Below are positions 8,484-15,758 of a DNA stretch of 64,000 bases, in pieces. Position 1 is the stretch's first letter. Each line of letters opens with the position of its first letter. The stretch spans positions 310,001 through 374,000 of the forward strand of contig CALFVT010000002.1 in assembly GCA_937928165.1 (NCBI GenBank). Reading direction: 5' to 3'. The translations under genes and the position numbers were made by a program. Source of the DNA: an uncultured Caulobacterales bacterium. GTDB lineage: Bacteria > Pseudomonadota > Alphaproteobacteria > Caulobacterales > Maricaulaceae. The notes under the pieces are model-generated. The model was not told the DNA's origin. It made no database searches and saw nothing but the letters and a program-made list of their open reading frames with translations.

Positions 8484-9470
8484 ATGAAGAAAATATTCGC
8501 AGCAATTATAGGCGTAGGTGCAATCGGCTCCATTTATGCTTTGGCTCATGCTCAAAATTTTTCACCTTATGTCGACGATGCGGGTAATATTTCCCGGCCA
8601 GTAGATTTTAAAACTGATCCAGATTGGCTCCATATAGGCGGCTGGTCAGTTGTTAATGAAAATAATGAAGGCAATGGTGTTCATAATGTTTACACCACGC
8701 GGGCAGCTGCGGCATCCTTCAGAGAAAATGGTGTTTTCCCAGACGGCGCACCGCTCGTCAAAGAAGTTCGCGGGGCAAAAGGAGATGATCTATCTACAGG
8801 CCGCGCTCATTGGGCCACAGAAAATCAAGTTTGGTTTGTGTCTATTAAAGACAGTAAAAACCGCTTTTCTGACAACCCACTTTGGGGTGATGGATGGGGT
8901 TGGGCTTTATTCCAAGCTGATAATCCCGCCAAACAAGTTGCAAGCGATTACAAAGCAGATTGTAAAGCCTGTCATGTTCCTGTTGAGAAGAGTGACTGGA
9001 TGTATCTTCATGCTTATGCGCCTGTTTTAGGACCTAATGCTTTGAAAAATGCGCCTGTTTACACGACTGCGGCTTTATCCGGAGCTGCGGTTGAAGGAGC
9101 AGCTATGACGGCATCGAGTGCTGATGATACGCCTTCTGCTGAGACTAAAGAGATTGATCTTGTCTCTGCAGAAAAAGCGTTTAAGCAAACTTGCCGCAGT
9201 TGTCATTCTGACAAAGCGGGCGGACGCGGCATTGGCCCATCCCTAGCTGGCGTCATCGGGCGAGAAGCCGGAACTGTTGACGGGTATAATTATTCAAAAG
9301 CTCTAAAGGACTCTGACGTCGTTTGGACCGCAGAAACAATCGATAGTCATATTACGGATGTTAAAGGTTTTATCCCTAAAAACAGAATGGGAACCATGTT
9401 TCCTCAGGGTGTAAAAGATTCCAAGAAACGGGCTGAAATTATTGCCTATCTTGAAAGTATTTCTCAATAA
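8484..9470 (+). CDS. Secreted cytochrome P460 - cytochrome c fusion (paralogue 3)
   Basis: A 328-residue exported di-haem protein. The signal peptide ends at AHAQN, without a lipobox, unlike its two upstream paralogues. The N-terminal P460 domain has C160-K-A-C-H164. After a linker of about 50 residues comes a class I cytochrome c domain with C237-R-S-C-H241, GIGPSLAGVIGR, and methionine ligands in RMGTMF (M302 or M305). The fusion could pass electrons from the P460 haem straight to a c-type carrier. The family-conserved GK before PDG is GV here (ENGVFPDG), unlike both paralogues. Confidence 0.88.
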   Translation: MKKIFAAIIGVGAIGSIYALAHAQNFSPYVDDAGNISRPVDFKTDPDWLHIGGWSVVNENNEGNGVHNVYTTRAAAASFRENGVFPDGAPLVKEVRGAKGDDLSTGRAHWATENQVWFVSIKDSKNRFSDNPLWGDGWGWALFQADNPAKQVASDYKADCKACHVPVEKSDWMYLHAYAPVLGPNALKNAPVYTTAALSGAAVEGAAMTASSADDTPSAETKEIDLVSAEKAFKQTCRSCHSDKAGGRGIGPSLAGVIGREAGTVDGYNYSKALKDSDVVWTAETIDSHITDVKGFIPKNRMGTMFPQGVKDSKKRAEIIAYLESISQ

Positions 9471-9499
9471 CATCTAAATAATTACAAAACTTATTTTAC

Positions 9500-9537
9500 A
9501 AAGGCCAGCATGTCACACATATGCTGGCCTTTTCTTT
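9500..9537 (+). terminator. Rho-independent terminator of the P460 cluster
   Basis: An inverted repeat of about 12 bp (AAAGGCCAGCAT / ATGCTGGCCTTT) followed by a T-rich stretch, 30 bp after the last P460 stop codon. Confidence 0.85.
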
Positions 9538-9637
9538 GGGGCGACATAAATCGTCGGTAAAGCGGGACGAATGCTTGATTATAGCGCGGTTGTATAACTG
9601 CGAACCATTAAAGGTAACACGGCGGGATGATATTAGA

Positions 9638-10588
9638 TTAGTCTTTTTTCTTTAAAAAGTCAGAGGCACTTGCGCGGGCCCCGCGGCCATCATCACCTTG
9701 ACGCGCATTTTTAAGGTGCTCGAGAGGGCTTATTGGCTCTGGCGTTCGGCGCGCCGCATTTTGGGCGGCTTGGGAAGCATCTACGGAAGAATCTTGTCCT
9801 TGGCTTTGCACTCCGGCCGCATTGTCTTGACCTTGCGCCTCGCCATTTTGCGGCGCAGAATCAGTACCAGATTGACGGTCTTGCCCAGCTTGACTTTGTT
9901 CTGAAGGCGTATTTTGCTGACCTTGGTTGGCGTTTTGCCCAGATGGAGCTTGCCCAGAAGGTAAAGATCCGCCTGGCTGTCCTGAGGGAGCTTGGCCTAA
10001 ACCTTTTAACTGCGCCATAATATCGGCAACAGACGCCGAAGACCCGCCGCGCAATACGGAATTTGAACGGCTTTGATCGTTGCTACTACTTTGACCCTGC
10101 TGATCTGATTGACCGCCCTGCCTCTGTTGACCGGTTTGGCTAGCTTGTCCTTGTTGCCCCCCTTGCCCAGCTGCAAACTGCTCATTTTTAACCTTCTGAG
10201 CGAGCTGCTCCCAAGCTTCTTTCTCTTCGCTTTCAAGATTTGCATCGGCTTTGGCAGCCTCAGACGGTGTATAGGTTAAATCAACAGGCTCATTCGGCCC
10301 CGCTTGCGCGAGGCGTTTGGCCCGTTCTTTAATCAAGTGACGGCGGCTTTCCTCCGGCAAGGCATCAACGGGGGAGAACCCGCGCCCATTACCAACGCCA
10401 GAGCCGCGCGTATTTTTGATGATATCTATAATATCATCTGTATCGCCAGTTTTCTTTTGGGATTTACGCCAATCTTCCTCAGATTGATCCGTTTGGCGGG
10501 TATCCGGCGCGCTTTGCGCATAGGCATGACTTGGCAGGGCCAAAAGGCCCGTGGATAGAAATAACATATATAAAACAGGTCTTATCAT
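9638..10588 (-). CDS. Exported Gln/Gly/Ser-rich protein, last gene of the vWA operon
   Basis: A 316-residue protein I do not recognise. The signal peptide ends at SHAYAQ. The middle (about residues 140-265) is low-complexity and dominated by Gln, Gly, Ser and Asn (GQQGQASQTGQQ-like runs), so it is probably disordered. The N-terminal part holds conserved-looking charged helices (SRRHLIKERAKRLAQ), and the tail is basic (SDFLKKKD). It lies 46 bp after the FGE-like gene, on the same strand, with no terminator between. It is therefore taken as the seventh cistron and may be an extracellular or periplasmic component. Confidence 0.6.
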   Translation of the reverse strand: MIRPVLYMLFLSTGLLALPSHAYAQSAPDTRQTDQSEEDWRKSQKKTGDTDDIIDIIKNTRGSGVGNGRGFSPVDALPEESRRHLIKERAKRLAQAGPNEPVDLTYTPSEAAKADANLESEEKEAWEQLAQKVKNEQFAAGQGGQQGQASQTGQQRQGGQSDQQGQSSSNDQSRSNSVLRGGSSASVADIMAQLKGLGQAPSGQPGGSLPSGQAPSGQNANQGQQNTPSEQSQAGQDRQSGTDSAPQNGEAQGQDNAAGVQSQGQDSSVDASQAAQNAARRTPEPISPLEHLKNARQGDDGRGARASASDFLKKKD

Positions 10589-10634
10589 AGGTTTTACTTA
10601 GTATAATTAAGATGAGCGAGCCATGAACATATGG

Positions 10635-12209
10635 TTAAGAGCTAATTTTACGCACAACCCGCAGACCCGTAAAATCATTACTATCCCCTCGGCGCTGCAT
10701 TAAGCGTGCCGCATAGCGCAGATCAGGCGGCCCGGAGAACCAACTGCCGCCGCGCACAACCCGCTGATTACAAGAGCCGCGCGAATCCGCACTGCCGTCT
10801 GTTGGGGCATCACGCAGATTAAGCGTATTACAATCTTGAGTCCATTCGGCGACATTACCGATCATATCTTTGACGCCGAATTTATTTGCCCCAAGGCTAC
10901 CAGCTGGGAGGGTTTTGTCGGAGGCGGGGTCGATACAATCGGGGTTCGCCCATTTCAGACCGCTCTCATTTGACGCCCCATTGGCAAAGGCACAAAGCGC
11001 CGCTGTAGAACCACCAATAAGCGGGCTAGCATCACCAGCGCGGGCCGCATATTCCCACTGGGCTTCGGTGGGCAGACTATAGGATTGGCCCGATGTTTCT
11101 GACAACCAGGCAACATATTTCTGCGCCTCATCCCATGAAACATTAATTACCGGACGATTACCGCCGCCCCAGCCATTGTCACTTGGTTGACCTATACAGA
11201 CGCCGGCTGAAATACAGGCGTTATATTCTGTAAAAGTGACCTCTTTCACGCTAATGGCAAACATATTAGCAAAGGTAACAGGCCGCTGCGGTTTTTCATT
11301 GGGGCGCGCATGTTTTTCATTATCGCCTGCCCCTAATGACGCCGTGCCGGGGGGGAGGCTCACCATATCGGGGCATGTGCTACAATCTTTAAAAACGCGG
11401 CCCGGTGTCGGTCTTAGGGCCTCAATGGCGGCAATCGCTTCTGCGGCATAAACCCCTTGCGGAAAACTATTTAAATATTGCTGATAGGCATTGGCCGTGT
11501 GCGCCGTTTTAGCCGCCGTCCAGGCGGCCATATCGGCGGCGGTAGCTTGCAAGCGGTCAATCCGGCTTTGGGCCTCGGCAGCATTTTCGCCCCCGGGATA
11601 TTGGGCCAAATAATTTTGATAACTATCCACCGTGTTTGCCTCTGCCGCTGCTTGCCATGCCTGCGCATGGGCGGCAGCGCGCTCAGCCGCTGCTTTGCGC
11701 GCTGCATCCGCGGCCGCCTTGATCTCGGCGATACGGTCACGAGCTTCGGTGGTGTGTAAACCTTCAGGCCAATCTTTGAGATAATCTTCATATCCCGCAA
11801 TGGTGTCGCGGGTTTGGGCGTTCTCCCACGCTTTATCATCATAGGCGTTAATTTCCGCCTGTGCATCATCGGCATGTTTTCCGTCCGGAAAGGCGGCTAT
11901 ATATTCTTGGTAGCCTTCGAGGGTGTCTTTTTCCAACGCCTTCACCCATGCGGCGTCATCTGCGCCGATTACGGGTTTTGCCTCTTCCGTCTCCGGGGCG
12001 GAACTACTACCGGCAGTTTCAATCACCGGAATATCACGCGGGACAACCACTTTGGACGCGAGCCATAAAGCCCCCGCAATCACAAGTCCTAATACGATAA
12101 GACCGGCAATCCAGCGTCCCCAAGGCGCGCGCTCCTCGCGTAGGGCAAATTGATCCCGCTCATGGGGCGGTTTCCATCCACTATCAGGGTTTGGCGTTGG
12201 GTCTGTCAT
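10635..12209 (-). CDS. Membrane protein with repeats and a cysteine-less FGE/SUMF1-like domain
   Basis: A 524-residue protein with a cytoplasmic N-terminus and a membrane helix at about 33-52. Four degenerate repeats of about 35 residues follow at 87-122, 127-162, 184-219 and 229-264 (pattern AW..A....T..GY..YL..FP.G...EA). Residues 279-524 form a formylglycine-generating-enzyme-like domain: VSLPPG, RPVINVSWDEAQKYVAWLS, LPTEAQWEYAARAG, MIGNVAEWTQD, RVVRGGSW. True FGEs have two active-site cysteines after RGGS; here the stretch reads RGGSWFSGPPDLRYAAR with neither, so a structural rather than catalytic role is likely. The start overlaps the stop of the channel gene (TAATG). Confidence 0.85.
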   Translation of the reverse strand: MTDPTPNPDSGWKPPHERDQFALREERAPWGRWIAGLIVLGLVIAGALWLASKVVVPRDIPVIETAGSSSAPETEEAKPVIGADDAAWVKALEKDTLEGYQEYIAAFPDGKHADDAQAEINAYDDKAWENAQTRDTIAGYEDYLKDWPEGLHTTEARDRIAEIKAAADAARKAAAERAAAHAQAWQAAAEANTVDSYQNYLAQYPGGENAAEAQSRIDRLQATAADMAAWTAAKTAHTANAYQQYLNSFPQGVYAAEAIAAIEALRPTPGRVFKDCSTCPDMVSLPPGTASLGAGDNEKHARPNEKPQRPVTFANMFAISVKEVTFTEYNACISAGVCIGQPSDNGWGGGNRPVINVSWDEAQKYVAWLSETSGQSYSLPTEAQWEYAARAGDASPLIGGSTAALCAFANGASNESGLKWANPDCIDPASDKTLPAGSLGANKFGVKDMIGNVAEWTQDCNTLNLRDAPTDGSADSRGSCNQRVVRGGSWFSGPPDLRYAARLMQRRGDSNDFTGLRVVRKISS

Positions 12210-12973
12210 TATGCTGTGCCGCTGAGCCGCAGGATAAGATTATCCAAACAATATTGTCCGGCTTCGTTTAAAGCGCGTTCTTCTTTGGCCTGCACGAGTG
12301 ATTGCATTAAGACCAGCACGGCGCTCATGACGAGGGCGAGCAAGGTGGTTGTAAAGGCAACCCCAAGGCGGGAGGTGACTTGATAAAGAAACTCCTCACT
12401 TTCGGCATTGGCTGGAACCCCCGCATATTGCAAAGCAAACATAATACCCATAACCGTTCCGATAAAACCAAGGGAGGGAATTAACCACGTTAAATAACGC
12501 AGCATGGAATAGCGTAAATCAATTTCATGCATGTAAAGCTCCATGGATGAATTTAAAACTGAAATGGCCTGATCCTCTTTACCAGAGACAGTATATTGAT
12601 CAATGGTGCGGCTAATCATACGCGGCAAAAAGGCGGCGCGTCCATAACGGCGCTGGATGATTCCTTCTTTAATGCGGCCTAAAATCTCGGCGGATAAGTT
12701 TTGCCCATCTGCCGGAAGATAGCCGCGTTTAAGCTGGCTTTCTTCATCACTGGCGGCAGACCAGCGCAGGAATAGCTCGCCAAAACCAATAAAAAGCGCC
12801 ACCCACATGATATTTTGCACGGTAAACGGCCAAAAATCAGCATCCGCATCAAGCAAGATTTCTTGCAATAAATCCGAGGCGGTAAAGCGAATAATCCCAA
12901 TCACGACAATCGCAGCGATAATAGCCACTAAAAAGACAAATAATCTTCGGATTAATCTAGCGTTCTTATTCAT
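12209..12973 (-). CDS. MotA/TolQ/ExbB-like proton channel subunit
   Basis: A 254-residue polytopic protein with hydrophobic segments at about 10-30, 47-68, 143-165 and 190-215. The third carries LGFIGTVMGIMFAL, the hallmark of the MotA/TolQ/ExbB superfamily (LGxxGTVxGM), and the fourth reads VAFTTTLLALVMSAVLVL. Family members form pentameric channels that couple ion flow to movement of a dimeric B subunit (MotB, TolR, ExbD, ZorB). No such classical gene is adjacent. The two upstream vWA genes encode proteins with one N-terminal membrane helix bearing a conserved aspartate and fit that role. The gap to the vWA gene is 24 bp. Confidence 0.85.
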   Translation of the reverse strand: MNKNARLIRRLFVFLVAIIAAIVVIGIIRFTASDLLQEILLDADADFWPFTVQNIMWVALFIGFGELFLRWSAASDEESQLKRGYLPADGQNLSAEILGRIKEGIIQRRYGRAAFLPRMISRTIDQYTVSGKEDQAISVLNSSMELYMHEIDLRYSMLRYLTWLIPSLGFIGTVMGIMFALQYAGVPANAESEEFLYQVTSRLGVAFTTTLLALVMSAVLVLMQSLVQAKEERALNEAGQYCLDNLILRLSGTA

Positions 12974-12997
12974 AAGTTTATCCTAACCTCTTTCGGT

Positions 12998-13975
12998 CTA
13001 ATCGCAAATACCATCGCGGGTTGATGCGAGAGCCATGAACTGTCCATTATTACGTCCGGATAGGCTTTCCATAAATTCAACCGTGCCGTTATAGTCAAAA
13101 TAATTACCGACCACGACCGTGTGAATTTCTTTACGGCCATTATTAAGCTGCGTGATTTCTTGAACTAATCGCCCGGGACCAAAGCCGTTGTTAGCCTTTG
13201 GGTTAGGCAAACCGTCACTGACTAAAAATATAGCCTCACCGGGGCCATTTAACATGTCCTTAAACGCATCCAGCATGGAGGCTGAGCCGCCAAAACTATT
13301 GGTTAGGCTTGATGCAAAGCGAATGGCGTCCCGGCGGGTGCTAGCGGTAATAGGGCGTAAACTGCCGCTGCTTGGCCAAATGCGCGTGCGCGGCCCGCTA
13401 TCGGTTTGCTGAAAGCCAACAACGCGCACTGCATGATTGCTCTGCAGGGAGTTAATGATTCGCGACGTGGCCTTATTCACAGAGGCCTCATGCCCGCCAA
13501 GGCAGCGATTCATATCAAGGGCCAGAACAATATCATCTTTTTTGGTTTTCATCCCTAAAAACCGAAAAGACACGGTTGTCTTTTCGGGGGCCGGGGCGGG
13601 ACGCTCTTCAATCGGTTCGGGCACAGGCACTGCCTTAGGCACTGCGGCAGCTTTTTTCTCAAGCAAGGCAGCTTCCGCCCCGCGCAGGGCCGCCAAAAGC
13701 TTATCAGCTTCGCTTTTTATATCGGACACATTTTGCGCCGCGGCCGAGCGTTTAGCTTCAAGCGCCTTTTTCTTTTCAACCGTTTCAATTTGGCTATCTT
13801 TTGCGGCGCGTAGTAGATCTGAAATTGCATTTTCCGGTGTGCGCTCTTGAATTTCTTTTTGATAAAAGGGCAAAAGAATAATCGCCAGAAGTGCAAAGGC
13901 TCCCATGGCCGCCGCAAAGAGATCAATAGCGGACATAGAAAAAACTTCAATATCGCGTGATGGGCGTCTTTTCAT
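12998..13975 (-). CDS. Membrane-anchored vWA-domain protein with degenerate MIDAS
   Basis: A 325-residue protein. A short basic N-terminus leads to a membrane helix at about 14-36 with an aspartate at its start (SAIDLFAAAMGAF, D18). A coiled coil (about 45-110), a Pro/Ala-rich linker (about 112-132) and a von Willebrand A domain follow. The metal site expected as DxSxS reads D154-M-N-R-C, so metal-dependent adhesion is probably lost, although VSDGLPNP later in the domain is kept. It is paralogous to the gene upstream, with identical layout, and is linked to it by an ATGA overlap. Confidence 0.82.
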   Translation of the reverse strand: MKRRPSRDIEVFSMSAIDLFAAAMGAFALLAIILLPFYQKEIQERTPENAISDLLRAAKDSQIETVEKKKALEAKRSAAAQNVSDIKSEADKLLAALRGAEAALLEKKAAAVPKAVPVPEPIEERPAPAPEKTTVSFRFLGMKTKKDDIVLALDMNRCLGGHEASVNKATSRIINSLQSNHAVRVVGFQQTDSGPRTRIWPSSGSLRPITASTRRDAIRFASSLTNSFGGSASMLDAFKDMLNGPGEAIFLVSDGLPNPKANNGFGPGRLVQEITQLNNGRKEIHTVVVGNYFDYNGTVEFMESLSGRNNGQFMALASTRDGICD

Positions 13976-14922
13976 CGAGCCCTCCCGACAAAATCACCGC
14001 GGTTACGATTGGCGAGCTCTTGCAAGAAAACGGTCAAAGCCTTGTCTTGTGTATAATTCCCAATCGCCACCGTATGTATTTCGGCCCGCCCGCGGTTACG
14101 GTTGCTCACATTAGCAATAATGTCTCCGGGGCGGCCGTCATCCGGCGCACCGTCCGACATAAGGATAACCACTTCTGGACGCATATTCAGGGCACGTATC
14201 ATCGCTGCTTGGGTCGGGGTTCCACCGCCAAAACGCCGAGACAGGCCCGAGACAAAATTACGGGCTTGCTGCACAGTGGGCTCGTCCGCAGCGGTAAAAC
14301 GCTCATTCCTTGGAAAGCTGTCATAGCTTGGCCCGCCTCTATAGCCAATAATAGCAAAGCGGTTGTCGGGTTTTAATACGTCTAAAATTTCATTTAACGC
14401 CCGTTCGACATTCCGTCTATGGGCCTTCATAGAGCCGGACATATCAACGACGACAACAACTTCTTTTTTATCTGTCGCGAGGCCAAGGATAGAAAATTCA
14501 ACCCCTTCATTTTGGCTGCGCGGCGGCTCCTGAACGGGGTCCGGCTCGGGTATAGGCTCTGGGTCGGGGCGCGGAAGCGGCGGCGGGTCAGGGATTTCAA
14601 TTTCTGCGGTTTGGCGCTGCACCTCCCGAAGGCGGTTTTCAACCTCTGACATTTCCTCTTGAGTGGTACGATATTGTTTGTCAAGCAGCCGAATTTCGGC
14701 CTGTATGGCGCGGATTTGACTGACTTCTGATTGGGTTGAGCTGGCGACAAGCCGGCGTTTTCTAACGAGCTCTTCAAGCTCTTCAAAAGATTGGTCTGTG
14801 CCCCCTTTTTGATAATAGGGAAATAAAACCAAGACGATGAGAATAAATGCCCCCAATGCAGCGGCAAATAGGTCCAGGGCAGAAATAGAGAAAATGGAAA
14901 TATTGCGCCGCTTTGACCGCAT
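13972..14922 (-). CDS. Membrane-anchored vWA-domain protein with intact MIDAS
   Basis: A 316-residue protein. The start at 14922 (MRSKRRNISIF) is preferred because it overlaps the previous stop as TAATG; a 9-residue longer form is possible. The layout is a basic tail, a membrane helix at about 12-35 with SALDLFAAALGAF (D17), a coiled coil about 43-108, a Pro-rich linker 111-135 rich in PxP, and a vWA domain. The domain has a complete MIDAS: D160-M-S-G-S, a threonine in GGGTPTQAA, and an aspartate in LMSDGAPDD. The transmembrane aspartate matches the ion-carrying residue position of MotB/ExbD/TolR-type proteins (inference from placement). Confidence 0.84.
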   Translation of the reverse strand: MRSKRRNISIFSISALDLFAAALGAFILIVLVLFPYYQKGGTDQSFEELEELVRKRRLVASSTQSEVSQIRAIQAEIRLLDKQYRTTQEEMSEVENRLREVQRQTAEIEIPDPPPLPRPDPEPIPEPDPVQEPPRSQNEGVEFSILGLATDKKEVVVVVDMSGSMKAHRRNVERALNEILDVLKPDNRFAIIGYRGGPSYDSFPRNERFTAADEPTVQQARNFVSGLSRRFGGGTPTQAAMIRALNMRPEVVILMSDGAPDDGRPGDIIANVSNRNRGRAEIHTVAIGNYTQDKALTVFLQELANRNRGDFVGRAR

Positions 14923-15758
14923 TAACGTCCGCCGCGCAATATTCGCCAAAGTGTTCGGCGTTGAATCTCTTTGGCTCTGTCCTTCTCCCTTTGGTTAATG
15001 GAGTCAGATAAAGCGATAGAATCGCCTAAAACTTCGCGGTCAATCTCTTCATTGATAACATCATTAGAACGTTTCAGGCGTCCATCAAGGTCTGTCATGA
15101 ATAAGACTTCAAGCCCGTCAAGCTCTGCTTCAAAGGATGTAAATTCGGCCTGGTCTCGGGTTGTAATAAGAGCCTGCGCATATTCCGCCGTTGCCGTGCC
15201 GTGAGCTGGGTCTTCATTTGCGCCGAGGCGGTACATGGAATCCGATAATATCTGCCGCAGAAATAATGCGTCTTCGATAATCACCGCATTAAATTCTACA
15301 TCCGTTAAAGCCGCATCATAGGCTTCAAGGCTATTAATTTGACCCGTTATAAACGGCTCACATATAGCGGCGAAATCTGCTAAATAAGCCATGTTTGAAA
15401 CCGTTAGCCCCGGTGCTGCTTGGCGGAGAACTGGATTGGCAATATTTTCAATGACGTCCAAAATATGTGTGTCCGCAGACACCTCTCCATCTCCATAGGC
15501 CGCAAGAGCAGCCCTATATTCCGGCGTTACATCCCGGCCTAGCTCTTGGGTTAGGCGAAAGAATTGATAGCGGACTTCGGGATCATCGGACGAAAAGTCT
15601 GCCATGATATTAATGCAGTAATCAGGCTCTGCTTGAAGGGTTATGGCTTGTGGTGCTTCACTCTCAACACTCTGAGTAAAGGCACTCTGGGCAAAGGCAC
15701 TCGTTACCGGCGCAATCGTGGCCAGATATAACGCCAAGGATATGCGCAAGTGCTGCAT
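14922..15758 (-). CDS. Exported protein of unknown function (vWA operon)
   Basis: A 278-residue protein I do not recognise. A signal peptide ends near SAFAQ, and the short sequence after it repeats (SAFAQSAFTQS), reflecting a small DNA duplication. The mature protein is acidic and mostly helical by composition, with two cysteines (CINIMADF near residue 48 and AAICEPF near 132) that may form a disulfide. The C-terminus turns basic (NQREKDRAKEIQRRTLW). It is coupled to both neighbours by TAATG overlaps, which argues that it works with the vWA proteins in the periplasm. Confidence 0.7.
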   Translation of the reverse strand: MQHLRISLALYLATIAPVTSAFAQSAFTQSVESEAPQAITLQAEPDYCINIMADFSSDDPEVRYQFFRLTQELGRDVTPEYRAALAAYGDGEVSADTHILDVIENIANPVLRQAAPGLTVSNMAYLADFAAICEPFITGQINSLEAYDAALTDVEFNAVIIEDALFLRQILSDSMYRLGANEDPAHGTATAEYAQALITTRDQAEFTSFEAELDGLEVLFMTDLDGRLKRSNDVINEEIDREVLGDSIALSDSINQREKDRAKEIQRRTLWRILRGGR

